Assembly (NCBI GenBank): GCA_022837485.1
Contig: JALHHH010000005.1
Coordinates: forward strand, 1-56,203
From: Bacteroidales bacterium
GTDB lineage: Bacteria; Bacteroidota; Bacteroidia; Bacteroidales; Lentimicrobiaceae
Length of the DNA stretch: 56,203 nt
Reading direction: 5' to 3'
Below the pieces are notes generated by a model that saw only the letters and a list, made by a program, of their open reading frames with translations, did no database searches and was not told the DNA's origin. Of this stretch, positions 18,013 through 26,091 are shown piece by piece. A program made the position numbers and the translations under genes. The first letter of the stretch is position 1, and the number at the start of each line of letters is the position of its first letter.

Positions 18013-18085
18013 TTCGCCGTTTGCTATGATTTCTGTTTAATCGAAGGACGGAAATCCGACGGTTTATGGCTGATGACAGCCGTGC

Positions 18086-18424
18086 CTATTCCGTATCTTC
18101 GTCCTGAACCAGCCCTTCAACGCTATACCCAACGCCTTCTATCGCCAGCGCGATTTCATCAAGGCTTGTCAGCGTGGTGTCGAAGCTTACCTCTGCACGC
18201 TCATCAATGTGCGATGCACTCGAAAGCGTTACTCCCTCAAGCCCGTTTAGAGCTTTCATAACCGTGTTTTCACAACCTTCGCAAGTCATACCCGTTACGT
18301 GCAGTTTAATTGTTTTTACTGCTTCAACGTTTACTTCAGTGCTCTCCTTTTGTTCCCCTCCGGCAGGCTGATTGCAGGCTGCAAAAAACAGCCCCGCAAT
18401 AATCATCAGTACAATCTTTTTCAT
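18086..18424 (-). CDS. HMA-domain (CopZ-like) lipoprotein
   Basis: 112 residues. A lipoprotein signal with lipobox FFAAC (Cys17) is followed by a short linker and one heavy-metal-associated domain carrying GMTCEGC (Cys48, Cys51) and a normal HMA end (ALAIEGVGYSVE). HMA domains bind Cu+, Zn2+ or similar ions through the CxxC pair. Most free HMA proteins are cytoplasmic; here the signal makes it a membrane-anchored periplasmic protein, so it may trap or pass on a metal ion outside the cytoplasm. The ATG at 18424 gives the signal. It starts 60 nt after mrpG and may be read through from the mrp operon; there is no metal ATPase gene nearby. Confidence 0.85.
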   Translation of the reverse strand: MKKIVLMIIAGLFFAACNQPAGGEQKESTEVNVEAVKTIKLHVTGMTCEGCENTVMKALNGLEGVTLSSASHIDERAEVSFDTTLTSLDEIALAIEGVGYSVEGLVQDEDTE

Positions 18425-18484
18425 GTGTGTTGTTTTTAGTGAATTTATGAAATGATGCATTAATTGAAGCAATTGCTGTTTTCT

Positions 18485-18856
18485 TTACGAAGATTCTTCT
18501 CCGCCGGTTTTTTCACTTGCCTCCGGTATTATCGATTCAGCTTCAAGTTCGTCGATCAGCGTTTTACTCCATTTTTGTGTGCCTGTATAATGAGCCACTC
18601 TGCTGATTAGGTGCGATGCAACTGGTGCAGTCAGAAAGATAATTACTATTACCAGTATGCTGATGAGTGTTGTATAAAGGGAAGAAAAATATACAGCAGC
18701 CCCGGTCTGAAGCAGTAAAAGACCGAATGCAGGTGCTTTGGTGGCGGCATGCATTCGGGTGTAAAGATCCGGAAACCGCAATACCCCTATAGCCGCAAGC
18801 AGTGAAAAAAAAGCTCCGGCAATCAGAAAGAAGGATGTAATCACACTGCTAGTCAT
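18485..18856 (-). CDS. mrpG: Mrp Na+/H+ antiporter subunit G
   Basis: 123 residues. Three membrane helices are visible (FFLIAGAFFSLLAAIGVLRFPDLYTRMHAATKAPAFGLLLL), with the family hallmark GVLRFPDLYTRMHAATK. MrpG/MnhG/PhaG is a small essential part of the multisubunit Na+/H+ antiporter. Its start overlaps the end of mrpF by 8 nt. A charged C-terminal tail (about 90-123) extends past the family core. It is the last Mrp gene; an HMA lipoprotein gene follows after 60 nt. Confidence 0.93.
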   Translation of the reverse strand: MTSSVITSFFLIAGAFFSLLAAIGVLRFPDLYTRMHAATKAPAFGLLLLQTGAAVYFSSLYTTLISILVIVIIFLTAPVASHLISRVAHYTGTQKWSKTLIDELEAESIIPEASEKTGGEESS

Positions 18857-19136
18857 TGTATCTCTTTTTTAAATACGTCGCATAGGCTACCGTACCTATA
18901 AAGGTTACCAACGCAACAATGGCAGCTATATCGAGGTACCTGCTGACACCGGAAATTACCGCAAATGCCACGGCAAAGCAAAGGGTAACGGATGCAATAA
19001 GATCTAGCGCCACGATGCGGTCGGCCGGTGAAGGGCCTCTGTAGAGCCGTATCAGCGCCAAAAGCATGGCTGACGAAAGTAGTGCAAGCGTTAGCATTTC
19101 AACCCATACAGGGAGTTCCGGCAAATTATCCATCAT
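18849..19136 (-). CDS. mrpF: Mrp Na+/H+ antiporter subunit F
   Basis: 95 residues, three membrane helices. The MrpF/MnhF signature is RLYRGPSPADRIVALDLIASVTLC, followed by DIAAIVALVTFIGTVAYA. In solved Mrp complexes the conserved Asp in this region (PADRIVALD) lies close to the proposed ion path. Its start overlaps mrpE by 4 nt and its end overlaps mrpG by 8 nt, which fits translational coupling. Confidence 0.93.
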   Translation of the reverse strand: MMDNLPELPVWVEMLTLALLSSAMLLALIRLYRGPSPADRIVALDLIASVTLCFAVAFAVISGVSRYLDIAAIVALVTFIGTVAYATYLKKRYND

Positions 19137-19480
19137 TCAAATACCTCCATTATTCTTTTTTCCATTCCTTCGCGAATTTCTTTTTCGAACGAATCGCGGT
19201 CTTTTACGTACAATCCATGAACATAGATATGGGTTTTGTCGGCATCAATGTCCAGGCACAAACTGCCCGGCGTCATCGTTATCAGGTTGAACAGTGCCAG
19301 CAGCTGGATACCGCTACTGGCCCGGATTGGAATTTTTACGATGGCCGGACTTATTTTCATGCGCGGACTCAGTATATCACGGGCCAGAAGCAAATTCGCC
19401 TTTACCATCTCCTTCAGGTAAAACAGAAGGAATATGAAAAAGTCGAAGGTGTTTTCAATGATTTTTTTCAATCTGTTCAT
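19133..19480 (-). CDS. mrpE: Mrp Na+/H+ antiporter subunit E (short form)
   Basis: 115 residues. The MrpE/MnhE domain is recognisable by LARDILSPRMKISPAIVKIPI, NLITMTPGSLCLDID and HIYVHGLYV. Bacillus-type MrpE is about 160 residues, with a longer N-terminal membrane part; this one has only one or two helices (FFIFLLFYLKEMVKANLLLA) ahead of the cytoplasmic domain, so it is a short form. No frameshift or lost start is seen, since mrpD ends 2 nt upstream. The order A to G is the normal one. Confidence 0.9.
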   Translation of the reverse strand: MNRLKKIIENTFDFFIFLLFYLKEMVKANLLLARDILSPRMKISPAIVKIPIRASSGIQLLALFNLITMTPGSLCLDIDADKTHIYVHGLYVKDRDSFEKEIREGMEKRIMEVFE

Positions 19481-19482
19481 GG

Positions 19483-20976
19483 TTAAGGATTTATATGAGT
19501 GCTTCCCAGTACGGCCCGTATATAAGACGCCGGATCAAGGAGGCTTGCGGCAGCGTTCTCCGCAATTTCAAGCATTGGTTTCACCGCCAGACCCATCAGC
19601 AATGTTAGCATACCCAGCATCACAACCGGAATAATCATTGACGCCGGCAGCCTGTCCGTTTTGTTTCCTTCCCCGGATACGGGCTTCCAGAATGCCTCGT
19701 TCCAGATTTTAACCATAGAGAACAAGGTAAACAATCCCACTGCCAAAGCTATAAAAGAAATCACATATTCACCAGCACTGAAACCGGCCGATATCAGTAT
19801 CAGCTTCCCGAAAAAACCCGAAAGGGGAGGGATGCCGGCAAGTCCGAATGCCGGAATAATAAAAAGCACTGCAAGCAAGGGCCTCACTTTGTAAAGCCCC
19901 CCGATCGATTTTAAGTCATAGCAGCCCGTAACGCGGTTTATAAGCCCGGCAACCAGAAATGTGTTTGTTTTTGCAACGATGTTATGCGCCATGTAAAAGA
20001 TGGCTCCGGCTATCCCGGCAACGGTATAAATTCCAAGTCCCATAACCATATAGCCAATCTGGCTGATGATATGGAATGAGAGGATTTTCCGGATGTCGTA
20101 TTGCGAAGCTGCGGTAAGAACCCCGACAACCATGGTGAATCCGCCAATCCATAGAAAAAGCGGGTGCCAGAAAAGCTGGTTTTGAACGAAAAACAGGGTG
20201 TAAAAGCGTATCATCGAATAAACCCCGACTTTGGTCAACAACCCGGCAAAAAGCGCTGTAACAGCAATAGGAGGGGTGTGATAGGATGCAGGAAGCCAGA
20301 AGAAAAACGGAAAAACAGCTGCCTTTATCGAAAAGGCCACAAAAAAGAGTACTGCCGATGTGTTTATCAATATGTTGCTTTCAGAACCTGAAAAACGCAG
20401 GGCCAGATCTGCCATATTCAGCGTGCCGGTTTTACCATACAGCAGTCCAATCCCGGCAAGGAAAAACATGGACGATACCAAATTCAGGGTAACGTATTTG
20501 ACTGCACCGGTAAGCTGCTTTTTTTCACTCCCGAGTGTTATTAAAACAAACGACGACATAAGCATCACTTCAAACCAAACGTAAAGATTGAAGATATCGC
20601 CCGTGATGAAGGCTCCGTTTACGCCCATCAGAAGTCCGTGTACCATTGGGAAATAGAAAAACGATTGCCGCTGACGGTCAACGGCATCGATGGAGTAGAT
20701 GCTGATACTTACAGCAATGATGGATGTAAGTACCAGCATAATCGAACTGAAACCGTCAACAACCAGTGTTATGCCTACCGGTGCTTCCCAGCCTCCGGTA
20801 TGAAGTACCATTATTCCATTGCGGTTGACTTGTATAGCCAGTATTACCGATAACGCAAGCTGAAGCAAAGCCCCGGTTAGTCCGATCCACGGCTGCCAGG
20901 CCCGCTGCCTGAAGTTCAGCAGCAGAAAGATGATGGTCATCAGCGGAAGCAAAACAGGCATTGCCGGTAATATCAT
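19483..20976 (-). CDS. mrpD: Mrp Na+/H+ antiporter subunit D
   Basis: 497 residues, about 14 membrane helices, in the NuoL/M/N-like Proton_antipo_M family. MrpD is one of the two large antiporter-like subunits homologous to complex I. Typical elements are NLYVWFEVMLMSSFVLITLG (membrane Glu), AVFPFFFWLPASYHTPPIAVTALFAGLLTKVGVYSMIRF (the conserved Lys region), HIISQIGYMVMG, and HNIVAKTNTFLVAGLI. Its 5' end overlaps mrpC by 4 nt. Length is as expected. Confidence 0.95.
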   Translation of the reverse strand: MILPAMPVLLPLMTIIFLLLNFRQRAWQPWIGLTGALLQLALSVILAIQVNRNGIMVLHTGGWEAPVGITLVVDGFSSIMLVLTSIIAVSISIYSIDAVDRQRQSFFYFPMVHGLLMGVNGAFITGDIFNLYVWFEVMLMSSFVLITLGSEKKQLTGAVKYVTLNLVSSMFFLAGIGLLYGKTGTLNMADLALRFSGSESNILINTSAVLFFVAFSIKAAVFPFFFWLPASYHTPPIAVTALFAGLLTKVGVYSMIRFYTLFFVQNQLFWHPLFLWIGGFTMVVGVLTAASQYDIRKILSFHIISQIGYMVMGLGIYTVAGIAGAIFYMAHNIVAKTNTFLVAGLINRVTGCYDLKSIGGLYKVRPLLAVLFIIPAFGLAGIPPLSGFFGKLILISAGFSAGEYVISFIALAVGLFTLFSMVKIWNEAFWKPVSGEGNKTDRLPASMIIPVVMLGMLTLLMGLAVKPMLEIAENAAASLLDPASYIRAVLGSTHINP

Positions 20977-21317
20977 TTGTGCTCTCCTTCCTTTAGTTCG
21001 TCAAGATCTTCGGTACCCGTTGATTTGTAAAACCGGTACATTAATGCAAGCGCAAAAGCCGTAATTCCAAAGCCAATAACAATAGCAGTAAGGATCAGTG
21101 CCTGAGGGAGCGGGTCGGTAGAATTAATCGTTAGTGAAGCATCTCCGGCAAACTGAGGCTGTGCTTTTACAAGTCCGCCTGCAACAAGTATCAGCAGATT
21201 GGTGGCGTGACTGAAAAATAATATGCCCAGGATAAGTTTCACTATGCTTCTGCGGAGCAGGAGGTAAACCCCTGCCGCGTATAGTATTCCGATTACGATT
21301 GCAAGCAGTGTTTCCAT
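20973..21317 (-). CDS. mrpC: Mrp Na+/H+ antiporter subunit C
   Basis: 114 residues, three membrane helices. It is the NuoK-like subunit. The family stretch ILGILFFSHATNLLILVAGG is followed by the usual short loop and DPLPQALILTAIVIGFGITAFALAL, which is the MrpC/MnhC signature. The first base of mrpC's ATG (21317) is shared with the last base of mrpB's stop. The C-terminus (LDELKEGEHK) is hydrophilic. Confidence 0.95.
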   Translation of the reverse strand: METLLAIVIGILYAAGVYLLLRRSIVKLILGILFFSHATNLLILVAGGLVKAQPQFAGDASLTINSTDPLPQALILTAIVIGFGITAFALALMYRFYKSTGTEDLDELKEGEHK

Positions 21318-21730
21318 TATTCTTCCATCAGGTTAAAAATTATGGTCAGCATCACCCCCCACACTGTAAAGTATACCCCGAGGTCAAACATCAGAGGTGT
21401 TCCGGCTTTTATTTTTCCGATTAAAGGCAGGGTTACCGAAACCCACTCGCCGGTGAAAAACGGGTTCCCGGCGAAAAGTGCCGGCAAAGTACTGATGAAT
21501 GCTGCTGATAGTCCGGCAATAATAAGCGTAAGCGGACTGACCCGGAGTTTCTTTTCGGCTTCATGGGTGTCGAATGCCAGTGCATAAAATACGAATCCGG
21601 CGGCCGCCATAAGTCCTCCGATAAATCCGCCGCCCGGCTCATTGTGGCCCCGGTAAAATACGATTGCCGAGAGCAGGAGTGTGAAGGGCAGCAGCTTCGA
21701 TGCAGCAAGTCTTACGATGTGTGATTTCAT
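21317..21730 (-). CDS. mrpB: Mrp Na+/H+ antiporter subunit B
   Basis: 137 residues, four membrane helices. MnhB domain: FRGHNEPGGGFIGGLMAAAGFVFYALA is read as YRGHNEPGGGFIGGL, the family hallmark, and SLTLIIAGLSAAFISTLP and LMFDLGVYFTVWGVMLTIIFNLMEE end it. Start and stop overlap with mrpA (4 nt) and mrpC (1 nt). It works together with the C-terminal MrpB-like part of MrpA. Confidence 0.95.
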   Translation of the reverse strand: MKSHIVRLAASKLLPFTLLLSAIVFYRGHNEPGGGFIGGLMAAAGFVFYALAFDTHEAEKKLRVSPLTLIIAGLSAAFISTLPALFAGNPFFTGEWVSVTLPLIGKIKAGTPLMFDLGVYFTVWGVMLTIIFNLMEE

Positions 21731-24042
21731 GCAGCACTACCTTTCTTCGACTTTAGTTTAAGCAAAGCAGCTACACCGATGGCAGCGATAACAAGAACAG
21801 TAATTTCACCCAGGGTGTCAAGAGCCCTGAAATCGACCAGTATCACATTTACAACGTTTTTACCGTGTGCCAGAGGCAGGGCATTTTCAGTGTAAAATGC
21901 CGAAACCCTTCCTGCCGGATCCATTTGACCAGCTTTGAGTACAAGTCCGGTCATGAAACTCCCGGTAAAAATGGCAATTACGGCATCTCTGATGCGTGAG
22001 CCTCTTCCTGAAAAGTTGGTAAACTTCGGAAGGTGAAAAACCACTACCATAAAAAGCACCAGAACCAACGTTTCAGCCAGCAGCATGGTTATGGCAACGT
22101 CAATGGCTCCATATATAAGAAACAACATGCCAATGCCATATCCGGCGGCACCCATCGATAAAATGGCAAGAACCCTCGATTTTACTGCTACCGCAACCAC
22201 AGCAGCCGATACAATGAGTGCGGCAATAAGTAACTCGAAAATTGCTGGTACAGGGCCGGTATTTATTCCGTTTCCCTGCCAGGTGTAAAAAATCTGGTAC
22301 CACGCCAGTACCGAGGTCATGATAAATATGGCCATCAGATAATAACGCTGGTATCCGCTCTGAATCAGGGATGTTTTTTTCTTTGTCAGCTTCAGAAACA
22401 GATCCATTGTCCGGTTGAAGGCATTGGCAAAACGGAAGGTTATAACTTCGTTGTTAAAATTGGTCAGAACCGGATTTACTTTGCGGTAGAGCAGGTACAG
22501 CGTAATTCCCGCTCCAATGGTGGCAAGGCTCATAAGCAGCACTTCGTTGAATCCGTGCCACAATGCAAGACTCAGGGTGTCGATGGAAGGACGTATGAAA
22601 GTAATGGCCGGCCGAAGCAAAAGGTTAGCCACCCTTGAGGGGAACAATCCGATGAGCAGGCTGGTTCCCGCCAGGATAGCCGGTCCAATCCAGAGGGCAA
22701 AAGCGGGCCGGGTAGGTACCCTCCCGGCGTACCTGAGTTTTCCTCCGAATAAATGGAAGATCAGTGCAAACGAGATGGCTACCATTATTACGTTGGTGAG
22801 TACGCCAGCGACCATCAGCCAGTTACCTATTTCGGGAAGACCGATCTTTGCTTCATAAATGAGCTCTTTTCCTATAAATCCGATCATCGGAGGAAGTCCG
22901 GCCATACTGAGCAGACTGATGACTGCAGCAACCGATGCTTCCGGCATAACATGAAACAGCCCTCCCAGTTTTCTCAGATCCCGGGTGCCGGCCGATTTGT
23001 CGATAAGTCCTGCAATCATAAACAAGGCTCCCTTATACAGGGCATGCACCAGCATAAAGATAACAGCCGCCTTTATGCTGATGTTCGTATCGATTCCAAG
23101 CATCAGTACCAGAATTCCGAGCGCACTTATGGTAGTGTATGCCAGTACTTTTTTAAAATCCGTCTGGGAGTAAGCAAAGTACCCCCCCAGAATCATGGTG
23201 ATAGCCCCTGTGATGGTAAGAATATACTTCCATTCGGGAGTTCCGCCCATTACAGGGCTGAGTCGCATCAGCAGGTAAATACCCGCCTTTACCATGGTTG
23301 CCGAATGCAGATAGGCACTCACCGGCGAGGGAGCCTGCATGGCTCCCGGAAGCCAGAAGTGAAACGGAAACTGCGCCGATTTTGTAAAAGCCCCCGCCAG
23401 TATCAGAATAAGCGCCGGAGAGTAATGCGGATGCGAACGGACCAACTCACCCGATTTCAACAACTCATTAATTTCAAGTGTTCCGGCGATCTGCCCCAGC
23501 ATAATAAATCCTGCCATCATCGCCAGACCACCTGCTACGGTGATAAGCAAAGCCTGAAGGGCGGCATTGCGGGCTTCGGGTTTCTCGTGACTAAATCCTA
23601 CCAGTAAAAACGAACTTACGCTGGTAAGCTCCCAAAAAATAAAAAGGGTGAACAGATTGCCCGAAAGTACCAGGGCAAGCATAGCAAATTCAAAAAGCAA
23701 TATCAGCAGAAAAAACCTGTCTTTCTGAGGATAGGGCTGCATGTATTTGCCGGCGAATACCAGCACCATCGCACCCATTCCTGTGACAAGGAGGGCAAAA
23801 AACAGGGATAACCCGTCGAGATAAAGTGTGAAATTAAGATGAAGCTGCGGGAGCCATTCCAGGGTCATGGAAAGCGTATTGCCCCGGGCAGTAGCAGCAG
23901 CAAAGCGCAACAGGTAAAAAAAGCCGGCAACTGAAACAGAACCCAGCAGCCAGGAAGCCGCTTTGCCCGCCCTGTTGATTATGACCGGTGCTAAAAAGGC
24001 CGTAATAAGTAATAAAATCAGGTAGCTGAGTATTCCCTGCAT
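21727..24042 (-). CDS. mrpA: Mrp Na+/H+ antiporter subunit A
   Basis: 771 residues. The N-terminal 500 residues are NuoL-like, with the family features FWELTSVSSFLLVGFSHE, FPFHFWLPGAMQAPSPVSAYLHSATMVKAGIYLLMR and HALYKGALFMIAGLIDK. The C-terminal part carries the DUF4040/MrpB-like helices (ETLVLVLFMVVVFHLP; VVNVILVDFRALDTLGEITVL). It couples Na+ efflux to H+ uptake. I chose the ATG at 24042 (MQGILSYLILLL) because it begins directly with the first helix; the open frame extends upstream to 24222 without family character. It is the first gene of an unbroken run A-B-C-D-E-F-G with overlaps of 8 nt or less. Confidence 0.95.
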   Translation of the reverse strand: MQGILSYLILLLITAFLAPVIINRAGKAASWLLGSVSVAGFFYLLRFAAATARGNTLSMTLEWLPQLHLNFTLYLDGLSLFFALLVTGMGAMVLVFAGKYMQPYPQKDRFFLLILLFEFAMLALVLSGNLFTLFIFWELTSVSSFLLVGFSHEKPEARNAALQALLITVAGGLAMMAGFIMLGQIAGTLEINELLKSGELVRSHPHYSPALILILAGAFTKSAQFPFHFWLPGAMQAPSPVSAYLHSATMVKAGIYLLMRLSPVMGGTPEWKYILTITGAITMILGGYFAYSQTDFKKVLAYTTISALGILVLMLGIDTNISIKAAVIFMLVHALYKGALFMIAGLIDKSAGTRDLRKLGGLFHVMPEASVAAVISLLSMAGLPPMIGFIGKELIYEAKIGLPEIGNWLMVAGVLTNVIMVAISFALIFHLFGGKLRYAGRVPTRPAFALWIGPAILAGTSLLIGLFPSRVANLLLRPAITFIRPSIDTLSLALWHGFNEVLLMSLATIGAGITLYLLYRKVNPVLTNFNNEVITFRFANAFNRTMDLFLKLTKKKTSLIQSGYQRYYLMAIFIMTSVLAWYQIFYTWQGNGINTGPVPAIFELLIAALIVSAAVVAVAVKSRVLAILSMGAAGYGIGMLFLIYGAIDVAITMLLAETLVLVLFMVVVFHLPKFTNFSGRGSRIRDAVIAIFTGSFMTGLVLKAGQMDPAGRVSAFYTENALPLAHGKNVVNVILVDFRALDTLGEITVLVIAAIGVAALLKLKSKKGSAA

Positions 24043-24443
24043 CTTCCTTTCCTGCTTTTGCCGTCGGTGTTTTAGTTGGGTAAACGAATATAGGGAAAAA
24101 TTGTTTAAGAATTCATTCGATGCAATAAACACTTTAATTCCACAGCCATTTTTGCAGACATTAACCCGATTATTAAAAGCCGCTTGATTTTTTTTTAATT
24201 CCAATGTTATTTGTCCGGACACACATATTACAGAAATCAGATTAATTTCCCTGGGATTTCAGTTATTGGTAAAATGCGTCAAACATGCATCCAATTTTGT
24301 TGTTTAATATCTTCAACCAGCCGGAGGATGCATGTATCCGCCCCTGATGTTTCGGGAATTTTAATCCGTATCACTGATTTATTTTTCCGGAGATTTAATG
24401 ATTTTACCGTATTTTTGAAATGCCAGTGAGCCCGGAATCAGTT
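24043..24443. other. Divergent intergenic region, mrp operon / NhaP2-type antiporter
   Basis: Two antiporter systems are transcribed away from each other here. On the plus strand TATTTTTG (24410-24417) fits a -7 box and would begin transcription near 24425, which favours the ATG at 24444 for the downstream gene; no matching -33 element is seen. On the minus strand I find only a near match (TATATTCG, 24085-24092). No gene is recognised. Confidence 0.35.
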
Positions 24444-25922
24444 ATGTTAGCTTCGTTTAATATTGATTACCTTATTCTTATAGCAGCCGTTCTGCTTGTT
24501 TTCAGCATAATAGCCAGTAAATCGAGCGGCCGGCTCGGGGTTCCTTCCCTTTTGGTTTTTCTGATTATCGGTATGCTTGCCGGAGTCGACGGTCCCGGAG
24601 GAATTGAATTTAGTAATTACGGTTTTGCTCAGTTTCTTGGCGTTTTTGCCCTGGTGGTGATACTTTTTTCCGGAGGCCTTGATACGCGTTGGGAAAGCGT
24701 AAAGCCGGTATTGAAAAAAGGCCTTCTTCTTTCAACCCTCGGAGTTATTCTCACTGCTGCAGTAGTTGGAGTTTCGGTTTGGTATTTTACTCCATTCTCC
24801 CTTACAGAAGGGCTCCTGCTTGGTGCAATCATTTCTTCCACCGACGCGGCGGCAGTTTTTTCTATTCTGAGATCAAAAAACCTTGGATTAAAAGGTCGGT
24901 TACGCCCTATTCTTGAGATGGAATCGGGAAGCAACGACCCAATGGCATATTTTCTTACCATCACCCTCATTGGATATGCTCTTTCGCCTTCCATCTCCAT
25001 TTGGATGGGTGTTCTCTCCTTTGTTTTACAAATGAGCATTGGCGGGCTCATCGGATACCTGGTGGCAAAGGGAATGGTGTGGTTGCTCAACAAAATCAAC
25101 CTGGATTACGACGGACTGTATCCGGTTCTCCTTTTGGGTATGGTAATGCTTACCTACGCAATTTCCTCCTTTGCAAAGGGCAATGGTTTCCTTTCCGTTT
25201 ATGTTGCAGGGGTTATTCTCGGTAATAACAACTTCATCCACAAAAAAAGCATTCTGAAGTTTTTCGATGGTATTGCCTGGCTGATGCAGATAATCATGTT
25301 TCTCACCCTCGGTTTGCTCGTCAACCCCAGCAGTATTGTTCCGGTTGCCGCTACCGGCATACTTGTTTCCGTGATTCTGATATTCGTGGCCCGGCCCATC
25401 GGGGTGTTTGCCAGCCTGGCCTTCTTCCGGATGCAGCTAAGGGAAAAAATACTCATTTCTTGGGTGGGACTGCGGGGTGCCGTACCCATTATTTTCGCAA
25501 CATTCCCGCTTATTGCAGGACTTGATAAATCCGAACTGATCTTTAATATTGTCTTTTTTGTCGTCTTTACTTCCGTCGCTCTTCAGGGAACAACCCTTGC
25601 AATTGTTGCCAAATGGCTGAAGTTATACCGTAAAGAACATGCCAAACGGCGCTACCCCCTTGAACTTGAACTGGTTGAAGGCTTTCATAATGAACTGGTC
25701 GAAATAGCTGTTCCAAAAGGTTGTTCAGCCGCCGGAAAACGACTCGTTGATATCGGATTTCCGAAAAATACACTGATCGTGATGATCGAAAGAGATAAGA
25801 AATACATCACACCCAACGGCTCCACCATCATAGAACCCGACGATAACCTCCTGGTTATGACCGACAGCCCGAACGACCTGATGCATATCAATTCTTGCCT
25901 CGGGATAAAAAAAATCAATTAG
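24444..25922 (+). CDS. K+/H+ antiporter, NhaP2/CvrA type
   Basis: 492 residues. A CPA1-type exchanger domain of about 12 helices is followed by a TrkA-C domain. Family signs are RLGVPSLLVFLIIGMLAGVDGPGG, ISSTDAAAVFSILRSK, LEMESGSNDPMAYFLTI and SWVGLRGAVPIIFATFPL, all typical of the NhaP2 group. The C-terminal domain (KGCSAAGKRLVDIGFPKNTLIVMIERD) can bind a regulatory ligand. NhaP2 proteins export K+ (and Na+ or Rb+) in exchange for H+. The ATG at 24444 is chosen because it starts directly at the first helix; an ATG at 24420 adds 8 residues. It is divergent from the mrp operon. Confidence 0.9.
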   Translation: MLASFNIDYLILIAAVLLVFSIIASKSSGRLGVPSLLVFLIIGMLAGVDGPGGIEFSNYGFAQFLGVFALVVILFSGGLDTRWESVKPVLKKGLLLSTLGVILTAAVVGVSVWYFTPFSLTEGLLLGAIISSTDAAAVFSILRSKNLGLKGRLRPILEMESGSNDPMAYFLTITLIGYALSPSISIWMGVLSFVLQMSIGGLIGYLVAKGMVWLLNKINLDYDGLYPVLLLGMVMLTYAISSFAKGNGFLSVYVAGVILGNNNFIHKKSILKFFDGIAWLMQIIMFLTLGLLVNPSSIVPVAATGILVSVILIFVARPIGVFASLAFFRMQLREKILISWVGLRGAVPIIFATFPLIAGLDKSELIFNIVFFVVFTSVALQGTTLAIVAKWLKLYRKEHAKRRYPLELELVEGFHNELVEIAVPKGCSAAGKRLVDIGFPKNTLIVMIERDKKYITPNGSTIIEPDDNLLVMTDSPNDLMHINSCLGIKKIN

Positions 25923-26015
25923 GTTTCCGATCTCATCACGCCTGAGTTTTTTTATTCACTGCTGCAAAGCTTCCAAAAACCCTTAATTGGAATAATTCTA
26001 AATTCCGATATCCTA

Positions 26016-26045
26016 TTGTTTTTCTATACAGACAGACTATTTTTG
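26016..26045 (+). promoter_or_regulatory. Bacteroidota-type promoter of the lipoprotein-TonB receptor unit
   Basis: TTG (26016-26018), a 19-nt spacer and TATTTTTG (26038-26045) give an excellent -33/-7 pair. Transcription would start near 26052 and leave a leader of about 40 nt before the ATG at 26092. Confidence 0.7.
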
Positions 26046-26091
26046 CCACCGATATGAAATATTATTCTAATCGATTTTAAACCAAACAACA

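Larger units (their letters stand above)
17740..18085. other. Spacer between cytochrome bd operon and HMA gene
   Basis: It holds the cyd promoter (17759-17787), an inverted repeat (17903-17927) and a terminator for the upstream operon (17964-18012). No gene was found. Confidence 0.5.

Noticed and set aside
22753..23607. 284-codon open frame on the plus strand
   Set aside because: It lies wholly inside mrpA on the opposite strand. The translation is rich in His, Cys and Arg without any motif, as expected of an antisense shadow.
25931..25955. Possible terminator after the NhaP2-type gene
   Set aside because: CTCA and TGAG with a T-run could form only a 4-bp stem, which is too weak to call.
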